Source of the DNA: Nannocystis punicea
GTDB taxonomy: Bacteria > Myxococcota_A > Polyangia > Nannocystales > Nannocystaceae
DNA: 64,000 nucleotides
Assembly: GCF_026965555.1 (NCBI RefSeq)
Contig: NZ_CP114040.1
Span: 6,448,001-6,512,000 of the forward strand
Direction of reading: 5' to 3'
Every line of letters starts with the position of its first letter. The stretch's first letter is position 1. Below are positions 9,691 to 17,644 of the stretch, piece by piece. A program made the translations under genes and the position numbers. Below the pieces are notes generated by a model that saw only the letters and a program-made list of their open reading frames with translations, was not told the origin of the DNA and searched no databases.

Positions 9691-12330
9691 ATGTCGAGCA
9701 CGATGAGCGATCCGTCGACGTGGCCGGACCCGGCAGAGGACCCCTCGGCCGCGCTGCCGGCCCGCGAAGCCCCGGAGGGCTCGCAGGTCGACGGCTGGTG
9801 CGCCGAGCTCGTCGACCGCGTCCGGCCCGGCGGCTTCGCGCCGGCCCCTGCGCGCGAGACGGCCCTGATCGCCGGACGCTATCGTCTGCTGCATCGCCTC
9901 GGTCGCGGCGGCGTCGGCGAGATCTGGTGCGCCGAGCACGTCGGCATCCGCAAGGAGGTCGCGGTCAAGCTGCTGCGCGACGAGCTGGCCGCCGATCCGC
10001 TGGTACGTCGCCGCTTCTTGCGCGAGGGCCGACTGGCGGCCGCGGTGCGCCACCCCGGCGTCGTCGACATCCTCGACGTCGGCGAGACCGAGGACGGCCT
10101 CGTGTACCTGGTGATGGAGCGGCTCGCCGGGCGCACCCTGTCCGAGGAGGTCGAGTGGGCCGGGCCGCTGCCGTGGAGCCGCGCGCGGGCGGTGCTGATC
10201 CAGCTCGCCGAGGCGCTGGCGTGCGCGCACGAGCGCGGGGTCGTCCACCGCGACCTCAAGCCGTCCAACGTGATGCTGGTGGGCACGCGCGACGACGGCA
10301 GCGATCGTTGCAAGCTCATCGACTTCGGCATGGCGCGCGGGCTGCTGCGCGCCGACGAGTCGACCGAGCTGACGCGCACCGGCGTGGTCCTCGGCAGCCC
10401 CGCCTACATGAGCCCCGAGCAGTTCCGCGGCGAGGAGGCCGACGCGCGCTCCGACGTCTACAGCCTCGGGTGCGTGGCCTACTTCGTGCTCACCGGCCAG
10501 CGTCCGTTCCTCGGCGCGACCCCGGCGGAGCTGATGTACCAGCACCTCATGCTGCCGCTGCCGCGCGTGCGCGGGCTCGGCCTGCCCGCGAGCGTCGAGG
10601 CGGAGCTGCGCCGCTGGCTCGACCGCGCCTGTCACAAGCGACCGGAGCAGCGCTTCGCCGGCATGGCGGCGATGCTCGCGGCGTTGCGCGAGCTCGGGGC
10701 CCGCTCCCCGTGGCGCCGGTTCGTGCCGCTGGCGGCCAGTGCAGCGGTGATGTTGGGCCTCGGCGTCGCGGCGCTCGAGGTCTCGCGTGAGGACGTCGAT
10801 GCACCGAATCTGCCGCCCGCGAGCGCGAGCGATTCGGGCGAGGACCGCGAGCCCGTCGCAGTCGTCGCTCCCCCGCGCTGCGGCGACGGCCGCGTCGACG
10901 CCGACGAGCAGTGCGACGACGGCAACACCGCGCCCGCCGACGGCTGCGAGCCCGATTGCAGCGACTCGGAGATCGTCGACCTGCGCGCGGCCAACTCGTA
11001 CACCTGCGCCCTCACCCGCAGCGGCCACGTGCGCTGCTGGGGTCAGCAGGGGCCTCACCTGGCGCAGCCCGCTCACGCCGGTCACATCGGCGACGACGAG
11101 CGGCCTTGCGACGTCCCGCCCGTCGACCTCGGCCCCCGTCGCGCCCGGCAGCTCGGCCTCGAGTTCCTCGCCCCGCACGTGTGCGTCGTCCTCGACGACG
11201 ACACCGCCCGCTGTTGGGGCAGCGACGCGAGCGAGCAGCTCGGCCTCGGCCCCGGCGTGACCCACTGGGGCGACGCGCCCGACGAAATCCCGGCCCGGCT
11301 CCCGCCGCTGGCCTTGCCGCCCGTCCGCACGATCACCGCCAACGAGTCGGGCACCTGCGCCCTGGCAGGCGACCCCGAGCGACCCGGCGTGTACTGCTGG
11401 GGCAGCAACAGCCACGGACAGCTCGGCCGCGGCGACACCGAGCCGCGCACCGAACCTCCCGCCGAGCCGATCGACCTCGGCGACGTCGGCGTGCGCGAGC
11501 TGTCGCTCGGCATCACCAACGTGTGCGCGCGGCTCGACCACGGCACCGTGCGCTGCTGGGGCGGCAACCGCAACCTCCACCTCGGCACCGGCTGGCCCGT
11601 GAACCGCTACGCCGGCGACGGCGTCGGCGACGGCGCCCGCGGTCGCACCCCGAACACGCCCGACCTCGACGTCGAGGGGCTCGCGGGCTTCGACGTCGCC
11701 GCAGTGCGCATGAACGGCGGCTGGGCGTGCGTCCTGAGCCTCGCGGGCGAGGTGCGGTGCTGGGGCGGCAACGACGACGGCGCCCTCGGCGAGCGCTTCG
11801 ACCGGATCGCCGCGTGCGACGAGGGCAGCCACGGCGTCGGCTGCCTGGTGCCGCGCCCGATCCTCGCCGTCGACCTCGGCGACCTCGACGGCGCCCGCGT
11901 GGTCGACCTGCAAATGGGTCGCAAGCGCGCCTGCGTCCTCGACGACGCCGGCCGCGTGCGCTGCTGGGGCTGGGGCATCCGCGGCAGCCTCGGCTACGGG
12001 CCGCTGCTCCGGGACACCACCGGCCACTGGAGCATCGGCCATCACCTCACGCCCGCGGAGGCTTACGCAGCGATGGGCAACGGCGGCGTGGTCGACGTCG
12101 GCGACCTCGACCACGACGGGCAGATCGATCGAGTGGCAAAGATCGCGCTCGGCTACTCGCACACCTGCGTGCTCGCCGTCGACGGCACAGTGCGCTGCTG
12201 GGGCAGCAACTCCGAGGGTCAGCTCGGCTACGGCACGACCGAGGACATCGGCGACGACGAGACCCCCGGGGATTACTACGCCGCCCACGCCTGCGGCGCA
12301 GTGCCCGTGTTCGCCGGCCACGGCTGCTGA
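9691..12330 (+). CDS. Transmembrane Ser/Thr kinase with DUF4215 and RCC1-like exterior
   Basis: 879 residues. A Hanks-type kinase occupies residues about 62-335, with loop GRGGVG (71-76), Lys93 in VAVKLL, HRDLKPSN (Asp188), DFG (211-213) and the activation end SPAYMSPEQ. One membrane segment follows at about 345-363. Outside the membrane there is one DUF4215 Cys-rich repeat (CGDGRVDADEQCDDGN, 397-412). RCC1-like repeats then run to the end, marked by TCAL...RCWG or CVL...RCWG in at least seven blades. The layout suggests a receptor kinase whose propeller senses an external ligand; this is an inference. The gene converges on an ECF sigma gene 37 bases away. ATG 9691 is used; ATG 9703 (MSDPS) is an alternative. 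A TAGGCT hexamer at 9684-9689 is only one base from the first ATG. Confidence 0.9.
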   Translation: MSSTMSDPSTWPDPAEDPSAALPAREAPEGSQVDGWCAELVDRVRPGGFAPAPARETALIAGRYRLLHRLGRGGVGEIWCAEHVGIRKEVAVKLLRDELAADPLVRRRFLREGRLAAAVRHPGVVDILDVGETEDGLVYLVMERLAGRTLSEEVEWAGPLPWSRARAVLIQLAEALACAHERGVVHRDLKPSNVMLVGTRDDGSDRCKLIDFGMARGLLRADESTELTRTGVVLGSPAYMSPEQFRGEEADARSDVYSLGCVAYFVLTGQRPFLGATPAELMYQHLMLPLPRVRGLGLPASVEAELRRWLDRACHKRPEQRFAGMAAMLAALRELGARSPWRRFVPLAASAAVMLGLGVAALEVSREDVDAPNLPPASASDSGEDREPVAVVAPPRCGDGRVDADEQCDDGNTAPADGCEPDCSDSEIVDLRAANSYTCALTRSGHVRCWGQQGPHLAQPAHAGHIGDDERPCDVPPVDLGPRRARQLGLEFLAPHVCVVLDDDTARCWGSDASEQLGLGPGVTHWGDAPDEIPARLPPLALPPVRTITANESGTCALAGDPERPGVYCWGSNSHGQLGRGDTEPRTEPPAEPIDLGDVGVRELSLGITNVCARLDHGTVRCWGGNRNLHLGTGWPVNRYAGDGVGDGARGRTPNTPDLDVEGLAGFDVAAVRMNGGWACVLSLAGEVRCWGGNDDGALGERFDRIAACDEGSHGVGCLVPRPILAVDLGDLDGARVVDLQMGRKRACVLDDAGRVRCWGWGIRGSLGYGPLLRDTTGHWSIGHHLTPAEAYAAMGNGGVVDVGDLDHDGQIDRVAKIALGYSHTCVLAVDGTVRCWGSNSEGQLGYGTTEDIGDDETPGDYYAAHACGAVPVFAGHGC

Positions 12331-12367
12331 CTCGCGCCGTCGACTCTTTGTTTCTTCTCTAAAGAAC

Positions 12368-13012
12368 TCAGCGAGCGCCTCGCGCTGCGCCGTCGAGGCG
12401 TTGGCGGATCTCCCGCATGCACTCGTCGAGCCCCGTGAGCGTCGAGTCGATCAGCTGCGCCGACTCGGCCGCGCGCTGCACCGCCACCGTCAATCGCTGG
12501 CGCGCGCGGTTGATCCGGCTCGACATGGTGTCGCGGCCTACCTCGAAGACCTCGGCCAGCTGGCGCGACGTCATGGCCTCGTACTCCTTGAGCTCGAGCA
12601 CGATCTGGTCGTCGAGGGGCAGCGAGCGCAGCGCGCGGACCAGCAGCGCCTCGCGCTGCCGGCCCATGAACAGCGAGGTGATCGAGCGGTCGACGTCCGG
12701 CAGCTCGACCGAGTGCTCGAGCGGCTCGAAGCGCTCGTCGTGAAGCCGCCGGGTCCTCAGGTGGTGGACGAGCTTCCACCGGGCGATGCCGAACAGGTAG
12801 GTCAGCACCGACGACTCGCCGCGAAAGACCACCTTCTTGGCGCACAGCGTCTCGAAGGTCGCCTGCGTCAGATCGCGGCCGAGCTCCGGCCCCACCTTCG
12901 AGTAGAAGAACAGCAGGATCCGCCGGTAATGCCGCGTCACCAGCTGCTTGCCCGCCGCCGCGTCCCCATCGATCCACGCGTGCAGCAGCGCCTCGTCGCT
13001 CGTCTCCGTCAT
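12368..13012 (-). CDS. ECF-type RNA polymerase sigma factor
   Basis: 214 residues. Region 2 is seen at about residues 5-85 (DEALLHAWIDGDAAAGKQLV, YLFGIARWKLVHHLRTRR) and region 4 at about 125-185 (ALRSLPLDDQIVLELKEYE, TSRQLAEVFEVGRDTMSSRI). This is the two-domain plan of extracytoplasmic-function sigma factors, which direct RNA polymerase to stress or envelope genes. A further ~30 residues extend past region 4. The start is fixed by the strong Shine-Dalgarno GAGGTGA directly upstream of ATG; an open frame extends further upstream but lacks such a site. No anti-sigma gene lies next to it. The converging kinase gene could act on it, which is a guess from position only. Confidence 0.9.
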   Translation of the reverse strand: MTETSDEALLHAWIDGDAAAGKQLVTRHYRRILLFFYSKVGPELGRDLTQATFETLCAKKVVFRGESSVLTYLFGIARWKLVHHLRTRRLHDERFEPLEHSVELPDVDRSITSLFMGRQREALLVRALRSLPLDDQIVLELKEYEAMTSRQLAEVFEVGRDTMSSRINRARQRLTVAVQRAAESAQLIDSTLTGLDECMREIRQRLDGAARGAR

Positions 13013-13316
13013 TTCACCTCGGCCTCGCACGATCGTGACATCACGACCGCCCATTGTCCCGTCGCCCGGCGAGTGCAAACGACGACCGTACCCTGCGAGA
13101 GATCGACCATGCGCCCGGCGCTCGTCCGAGGCGGCAACGTAGCAAAAAAATCGCCGAGCCGCCCCAGCCGCGGATCTTCGCCGGAAGCATCCGCGAACCT
13201 CGGAGGCCGGCCCGAGGTTCCGGGGGCATGACGCCCCGCCGAGGGTCGCTTCGCTCACGGGACCCGGACCCGCCGAGAGCCTCCTGGAGCGCACTTTTGA
13301 GCCCGAGTTCGCCCCT
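13013..13316. other. Intergenic region with a hairpin
   Basis: Upstream of the sigma gene and downstream of the methyltransferase. It contains a perfect inverted repeat, GAACCTCGG (13195-13203) and CCGAGGTTC (13212-13220), with an 8-base loop. This could end the methyltransferase transcript or bind a regulator. A run of seven A at 13142-13148 reads as a T-tract on the minus strand. No gene is supported. Confidence 0.5.
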
Positions 13317-14153
13317 TCAGAACCGATACCGCAACAGCCGGCTGATCCGCCCCAGCGCCGGGATCAGCGTGAACAGCCGCACTGCGACGCGCGCCGCCCA
13401 CGACAATCGCGCCACCTGCCGCGGATCGTACCCCTTCGGATCGTACGCATGATAATCGTCGATCAATCGCAACCGCGAAAATTCCCGCTCGAGCGAATGC
13501 GGGTCCTCGATGGTCCAGTGCATCGACGCCCCCGTCGCCTTGACCGCCTGGTGGCGCAGGATCATCCGCGCCCCGCGCTTGCTGAACCCGTCGAACGCCA
13601 GCTCTCCGCCATTTTTCTCGAACTTCTCGAGCAGCCGCCCGATCAATCGCGGCGCCTCCTCCACCCCCACGTACATCATCAGCCCTTCTGCCAAAATCAG
13701 CGTCGGTCGATCCGCCGGGATCGTCTCGATCCACCCCGGCGCAGTCACCGACGTCGCGATCATCGAATACCCCTCGCGCGCCGGATACAGCCGTTCGCGC
13801 AGCGCGATCACCTCCGGATAATCGACATCGATCCACCGCACCGCGGGCCCCGGGTCGACGCGAAACACTCGAGTGTCGAGCCCGCACCCCATGTGCACCA
13901 CGGTCGCTCGCGGGTGCCGCGACAGGAAATCGCGGGTCCAGCCGTCGAAGATGTGCGCGCGCATCGACACCCCGATCATCAGGTTGCGGTCGACCTTCAA
14001 CCGCGAAAAGTCGTAGTCGATGCGCTCGACCGCCCGCGCCGCCTGCTCGTCGTGCAGCAGCGAATCGGGCAATCGGCTCTCGCCCGCCTTCGCGGCCAGA
14101 GTGATGAGCAGTGTCTCCTTCTCCGCAGTCAGCGTCACCTTCTCCGTCGTCAT
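13317..14153 (-). CDS. SAM-dependent methyltransferase, leucine carboxyl methyltransferase (PPM1/Tcmp) family
   Basis: 278 residues, the usual size for the bacterial branch of this family. Motif I is VVHMGCGLDTRVFR, followed by the acidic VRWIDVDYPEVIALR that binds the SAM ribose, then TLILAEGLMMYV. Bacterial members methylate carboxyl or hydroxyl groups of small molecules, often polyketides; the substrate here is unknown. The start codon overlaps the TetR stop by four bases (ATGA), so the two genes are translationally coupled and probably controlled by that regulator. Confidence 0.88.
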   Translation of the reverse strand: MTTEKVTLTAEKETLLITLAAKAGESRLPDSLLHDEQAARAVERIDYDFSRLKVDRNLMIGVSMRAHIFDGWTRDFLSRHPRATVVHMGCGLDTRVFRVDPGPAVRWIDVDYPEVIALRERLYPAREGYSMIATSVTAPGWIETIPADRPTLILAEGLMMYVGVEEAPRLIGRLLEKFEKNGGELAFDGFSKRGARMILRHQAVKATGASMHWTIEDPHSLEREFSRLRLIDDYHAYDPKGYDPRQVARLSWAARVAVRLFTLIPALGRISRLLRYRF

Positions 14154-14848
14154 CCCGATCTCCCGTCGGCGATCACCGCCGCCACAGTGTCCGATTCGAT
14201 GAAGCGGATGCTCCCGTCCGGCAGCCCCAGGATCCGGTCGACCGCGATCCCGTGGAACCGCAGCCGGGCCTCCAGCGCCGCCATCGCCGTCGCCGCATCC
14301 TCGCTCCCCACGGCAGCCAGCGCCCGCCCCATCGCCGCCTGAATGGTCGTACCGAGCTGCAGCACGATCTCGGCCGCCGCCAGCGGATCCGGCACATCGA
14401 AGCGCCCCTCGTCGCGCCCCTGCTCGAGGATCTTCGCCAGCACCGGCGCGATCACCGGATTGACCGCCGCATGGATCCGCAGATACAGCAGAGTATTCTC
14501 CGGCCTGAACAGCGAATCGTAGGTGGCCCGCAGCGCCGGCGCCTCCGCCACCTTGATCGCGCGGGCCCGGGCGAAGAACGCGTTCAGCCGCGCCAGCCCG
14601 TCGAGCCCTGGCGCCGCCAGCACGTCGTCGAAGCGGGCCACAGTCGCCTGCGCGGTGCGGGCCGCCAGCGCCTCGAGCAGTTCCTCCTTCGATTCGAAGT
14701 GATGATAAAAGCCGCCCTTCGACACCCCCGCCCGGGCGATGATGTCATTCACCGTCGTGCGCTCGTACCCGCGCTCGAAGAACAGCGCCTGCGCACAATC
14801 CAGCAGCTCCCCCCGCCGCACCTCGGGATTTTTGATAATGCGCGCCAT
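14150..14848 (-). CDS. TetR-family transcriptional regulator
   Basis: 232 residues. The N-terminal DNA-binding domain is typical: RRGELLDCAQALFFERGYER, then TTVNDIIARAGVSKGGFYHHF with helix-turn-helix and the conserved YHHFxSKEEL end. The C-terminal ~170 residues form the variable ligand-binding domain. It overlaps the methyltransferase by ATGA. Upstream lie two copies of ACCGACGGTCGGT with centres 23 bases apart, a likely autoregulatory operator. The ligand is unknown. ATG 14848 is chosen because the longer open frame upstream reads through these operators. Confidence 0.92.
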   Translation of the reverse strand: MARIIKNPEVRRGELLDCAQALFFERGYERTTVNDIIARAGVSKGGFYHHFESKEELLEALAARTAQATVARFDDVLAAPGLDGLARLNAFFARARAIKVAEAPALRATYDSLFRPENTLLYLRIHAAVNPVIAPVLAKILEQGRDEGRFDVPDPLAAAEIVLQLGTTIQAAMGRALAAVGSEDAATAMAALEARLRFHGIAVDRILGLPDGSIRFIESDTVAAVIADGRSG

Positions 14849-14871
14849 GCCCTCTTCCGACCGACCGACCG

Positions 14872-14907
14872 ACCGACGGTCGGTAGCATGACCGACCGAC
14901 GGTCGGT
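14872..14907. promoter_or_regulatory. Tandem palindromic operators, probably for the TetR regulator
   Basis: ACCGACGGTCGGT occurs at 14872-14884 and 14895-14907, each a perfect palindrome around a central G and extended by more CGAC/GTCG repeats. The first is 24 bases upstream of the regulator ATG. Such GACCGACNGGTCGGTC-like sites are typical of self-controlled TetR genes. Confidence 0.75.
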
Positions 14908-14977
14908 CGTCCAGACCTCTGCAGACGCCGATGCCACCGCGCGAGATCGCCCCGACGCTCGCCAGCGGCTCTTTCGA

Positions 14978-15022
14978 GCATGTCTCGATCGACATGTCTT
15001 GAAGAGCCTGTCCCTTCAACCA
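14978..15022. repeat. Dispersed palindromic repeats between tetR and the arginine operon
   Basis: An imperfect copy CATGTCTCGATCGACATGTC, followed by GAGCCTGTCCCTTCAACCAG, a degenerate second unit. Confidence 0.7.
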
Positions 15023-15349
15023 GAGAGAACGTCCGACCTCCGCCCCGCCCGCCGACGCCGGGAGCGCCGGCAGGACCACCGCGCCTGCCGCCCCGCCGGC
15101 GCCGCCACGTGAGCTCATCCCGACGGCCGTGCCGCGACGCCGCCGACGGCCTCGTCGCCGCCCCGCGAGGACCGGGGCCCCGCGCCGGTCCCCACGGCAG
15201 CCGACCTCGCAGCTTTCGCCCGCGAGCACCCCGCCTGGCGAGCGTGACGCCGGCGCCGCCGCGAATGCGAGAGGAAGTTCACAATCGCTCGCTCGCCGGC
15301 GCCTCGCGTCGGCCCCCGCGCCTATTTGGCCGACCGCCCCCCTGTGCTA
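15023..15349. other. Leader region of the arginine operon
   Basis: No gene is supported. The operon promoter should be here. I cannot place a convincing -35/-10 pair or an ARG box. GTGCTAG just before the ribosome binding site (15344-15350) resembles the hexamers seen before other starts. Confidence 0.4.
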
Positions 15350-15360
15350 GAGGAGCGCGC

Positions 15361-16365
15361 GTGCGCCACTTCCTCTCGACCCTCGACTACAGCCGCGCCG
15401 AGATCGAAGCCTTGCTCGCCGCAGCGCGCGCCATCAAGGCCGGGCCGCACGCGCAGACCCTCGCCGGCAAGTCGATCGCCCTGGTCTTCTTCAACCCCTC
15501 GCTGCGCACGCGCACCAGCTTCGAGCTGGGGATGCACCAGCTCGGCGGCAAGGCCATCGTGCTCGAGCCGGGCAAGGGCGCCTGGCCGATCGAGTTCGAC
15601 GACGGCGTGGTGATGGACGGCGAGCCCGAGGAGCACGTCCGCGAGGTCGCGCGGGTGCTCTCGCGCTACGTCGACGCCATCGCGGTGCGCGCCTTCCCCA
15701 AGTTCCAGCGCTGGGAGGTCGACCGCGAGGACCGCGTCATCCAGTCGTTCGCGCGCCACGCCACCGTGCCCGTGATCAACATGGAGACGATCACGCACCC
15801 GTGCCAGGAGCTGGCGCTGGCGCTGACGCTGCAGGAGAAGCTCGGCGACCTCGCGGGCAAGAAGATGTGCCTGACGTGGACGTACCACCCCAAGCCGCTC
15901 AACACCGCGGTCGCCAACTCGGCGCTGATCATCGCCGCCAAGCTCGGCATGGACGTCACCCTTTTGTGCCCCACGCCCGAGTACGTGCTCGACCGCCGCT
16001 ACATGGACGCCGCCGCCGAGTACACCAGGGCGGCCGGCCGCACCCTCACCGTCACCCACGACATCGAGCAGGGCTACCGCGGCGCCGACATCGTCTACGC
16101 CAAGAGCTGGGGCGCCCTGCCGTACTTCGGCCGCTGGGACGAGGAGAAGCCGATCCGCGAGGCCAGCAAGCGCTTCATGGTCGACGCCGCCAAGATGGCG
16201 ATGACCCCGAACGCGCTGTTTAGCCACTGCCTCCCGGTCCGCCGCAACGTCAAGGTCACCGACGAGGTCCTCGACTCGCCGCGCGCGATCCACATCGACG
16301 AGGCCGAGAACCGCCTTCACGTCCAGAAGGCCCTCATGGACGCCCTCCTGCGCGGCGTCCTCTGA
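15361..16365 (+). CDS. argF': N-acetylornithine carbamoyltransferase
   Basis: 334 residues. It transfers the carbamoyl group to N-acetylornithine, giving N-acetylcitrulline, instead of using ornithine. The carbamoyl-phosphate site is FFNPSLRTRTSF (Ser47-Arg51) and HCLP is at 289-292. Segments that match the Xanthomonas acetylornithine enzyme rather than ordinary ArgF are DGVVMDGEPEEHVREVARVL, INMETITHPCQELAL, LTWTYHPKPLNTAVANSAL, YAKSWGALPYFG and HCLPVRRNVKVTDEV. Lys298 in the last one probably corresponds to the carboxylated Lys known in that family. The start is GTG, preceded by AGAGGAG. It is first in the arginine operon, 49 bases before argG. Ordinary OTCase is the alternative, which these motifs argue against. 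Confidence 0.93.
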   Translation: MRHFLSTLDYSRAEIEALLAAARAIKAGPHAQTLAGKSIALVFFNPSLRTRTSFELGMHQLGGKAIVLEPGKGAWPIEFDDGVVMDGEPEEHVREVARVLSRYVDAIAVRAFPKFQRWEVDREDRVIQSFARHATVPVINMETITHPCQELALALTLQEKLGDLAGKKMCLTWTYHPKPLNTAVANSALIIAAKLGMDVTLLCPTPEYVLDRRYMDAAAEYTRAAGRTLTVTHDIEQGYRGADIVYAKSWGALPYFGRWDEEKPIREASKRFMVDAAKMAMTPNALFSHCLPVRRNVKVTDEVLDSPRAIHIDEAENRLHVQKALMDALLRGVL

Positions 16366-16414
16366 GACCGCCGACCGCTGATTCGCCTCGCCCCGCTCCC
16401 AGGATCCCCCCAAG

Positions 16415-17644
16415 ATGTCCCAAAGTACAGCTTCGAACAAGAAGGTCGTGCTCGCCTTCTCCGGCGGCCTCGACACCAGCTTCTGCGTGCCCTACCTGCG
16501 CGAGCGCGGCTACGACGTCGTCACCCTGTTCGTCGACACCGGCGGGGTCGACGACGCCGAGCGGGCCTACATCGAGCAGCGCGCGCGCGACCTCGGGGCC
16601 GTCGAGCACGTCACCGAGAGCGGCGCCCAGCCGATCTGGGACGACGTCGTCGTCCCCCTGGTCATCGGCGGCCAGCTCTACCAGGACGTCTACCCGCTGC
16701 TGGTCAGCGACCGCTACATCATCGTCGAGCGCGCCCTGGCGCTGTGCGACGCCCGCGGCACCCGCGTGTTCGCCCACGGCTGCACCGGCATGGGCAACGA
16801 CCAGGTCCGCTTCGACCAGACGGTGCGCTCGCTCGGCGACTACGACATCGTCGCGCCGATCCGCGACATCCAGCACGAGCACCGTGCGGTGCGCGCCTAC
16901 GAGGCCGAGTACCTGCAGAAGCTCGGCCACCACGTGCGGCCGAAGACCGCCAAGTACAGCATCAACGTCAACCTGCTCGGCGTCACCGCCTCCGGCTCGG
17001 AGATCGACGAGTTCCAGGCCCCCGGCCCCGAGACCTGGCAGATGTGCGCGCGCCCCGAGGACTGGCCGAAGAAGCCCGCGCGCATCGACATCGAGTTCGA
17101 GCGCGGCGTCGCCGTCAAGCTCGACGGCGAGGCCCTGCCCGGCCCCGAGATCCTGCGCCGCCTCAACGAGCGCCTCGGCGCCTACGGCGTCGGCCGCAAC
17201 ATCTACACCGGCGACACCACGATCGGCCTCAAGGGCCGGATCGTGTTCGAGTGCCCCGGCATCGCCGGCCTGATGACGGCCCACCGCGCGCTCGAGGAGG
17301 CGATCCTCACCGCCAACCAGAACGGCTTCAAGCCGCTGGTCGCCAAGAAGTGGGTCGAGCTGGTCTACCGCGGCTTCTTCTTCGAGCCGCTCAAGGACGA
17401 CCTCGAGGCGTTCCTGCGCTCGTCGCAGGCGTTCGTCAGCGGCACCGTCACCCTCGAGACCGCCGGCGGCGTCGTCACCCCGGTCGCGGTCCGCTCCGAG
17501 CACATCCTGCGCAACAAGGGCGCCGTCTACGCCCAGTCGGCCGACTGGGACGCCCGCGAGGCCGAGGGCTTCATCAAGCTGCTCGGCATGAGCTCGACCC
17601 TGTCCGCGCGCGTCAACCCGCGCCGGCGCCCCGGGCAGCGATGA
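16415..17644 (+). CDS. argG: Argininosuccinate synthase
   Basis: 409 residues. Joins citrulline and aspartate using ATP. The PP-loop SGGLDTS is at residues 16-22, with GCTGMGNDQVRFDQT later and the family C-terminal region FEPLKDDLEAFLRSSQ. Its stop overlaps the argE start as ATGA. The gene order argF'-argG-argE is that of Xanthomonas, where citrulline is made by deacetylating acetylcitrulline. Here the neighbour argE would supply the substrate. Confidence 0.96.
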   Translation: MSQSTASNKKVVLAFSGGLDTSFCVPYLRERGYDVVTLFVDTGGVDDAERAYIEQRARDLGAVEHVTESGAQPIWDDVVVPLVIGGQLYQDVYPLLVSDRYIIVERALALCDARGTRVFAHGCTGMGNDQVRFDQTVRSLGDYDIVAPIRDIQHEHRAVRAYEAEYLQKLGHHVRPKTAKYSINVNLLGVTASGSEIDEFQAPGPETWQMCARPEDWPKKPARIDIEFERGVAVKLDGEALPGPEILRRLNERLGAYGVGRNIYTGDTTIGLKGRIVFECPGIAGLMTAHRALEEAILTANQNGFKPLVAKKWVELVYRGFFFEPLKDDLEAFLRSSQAFVSGTVTLETAGGVVTPVAVRSEHILRNKGAVYAQSADWDAREAEGFIKLLGMSSTLSARVNPRRRPGQR

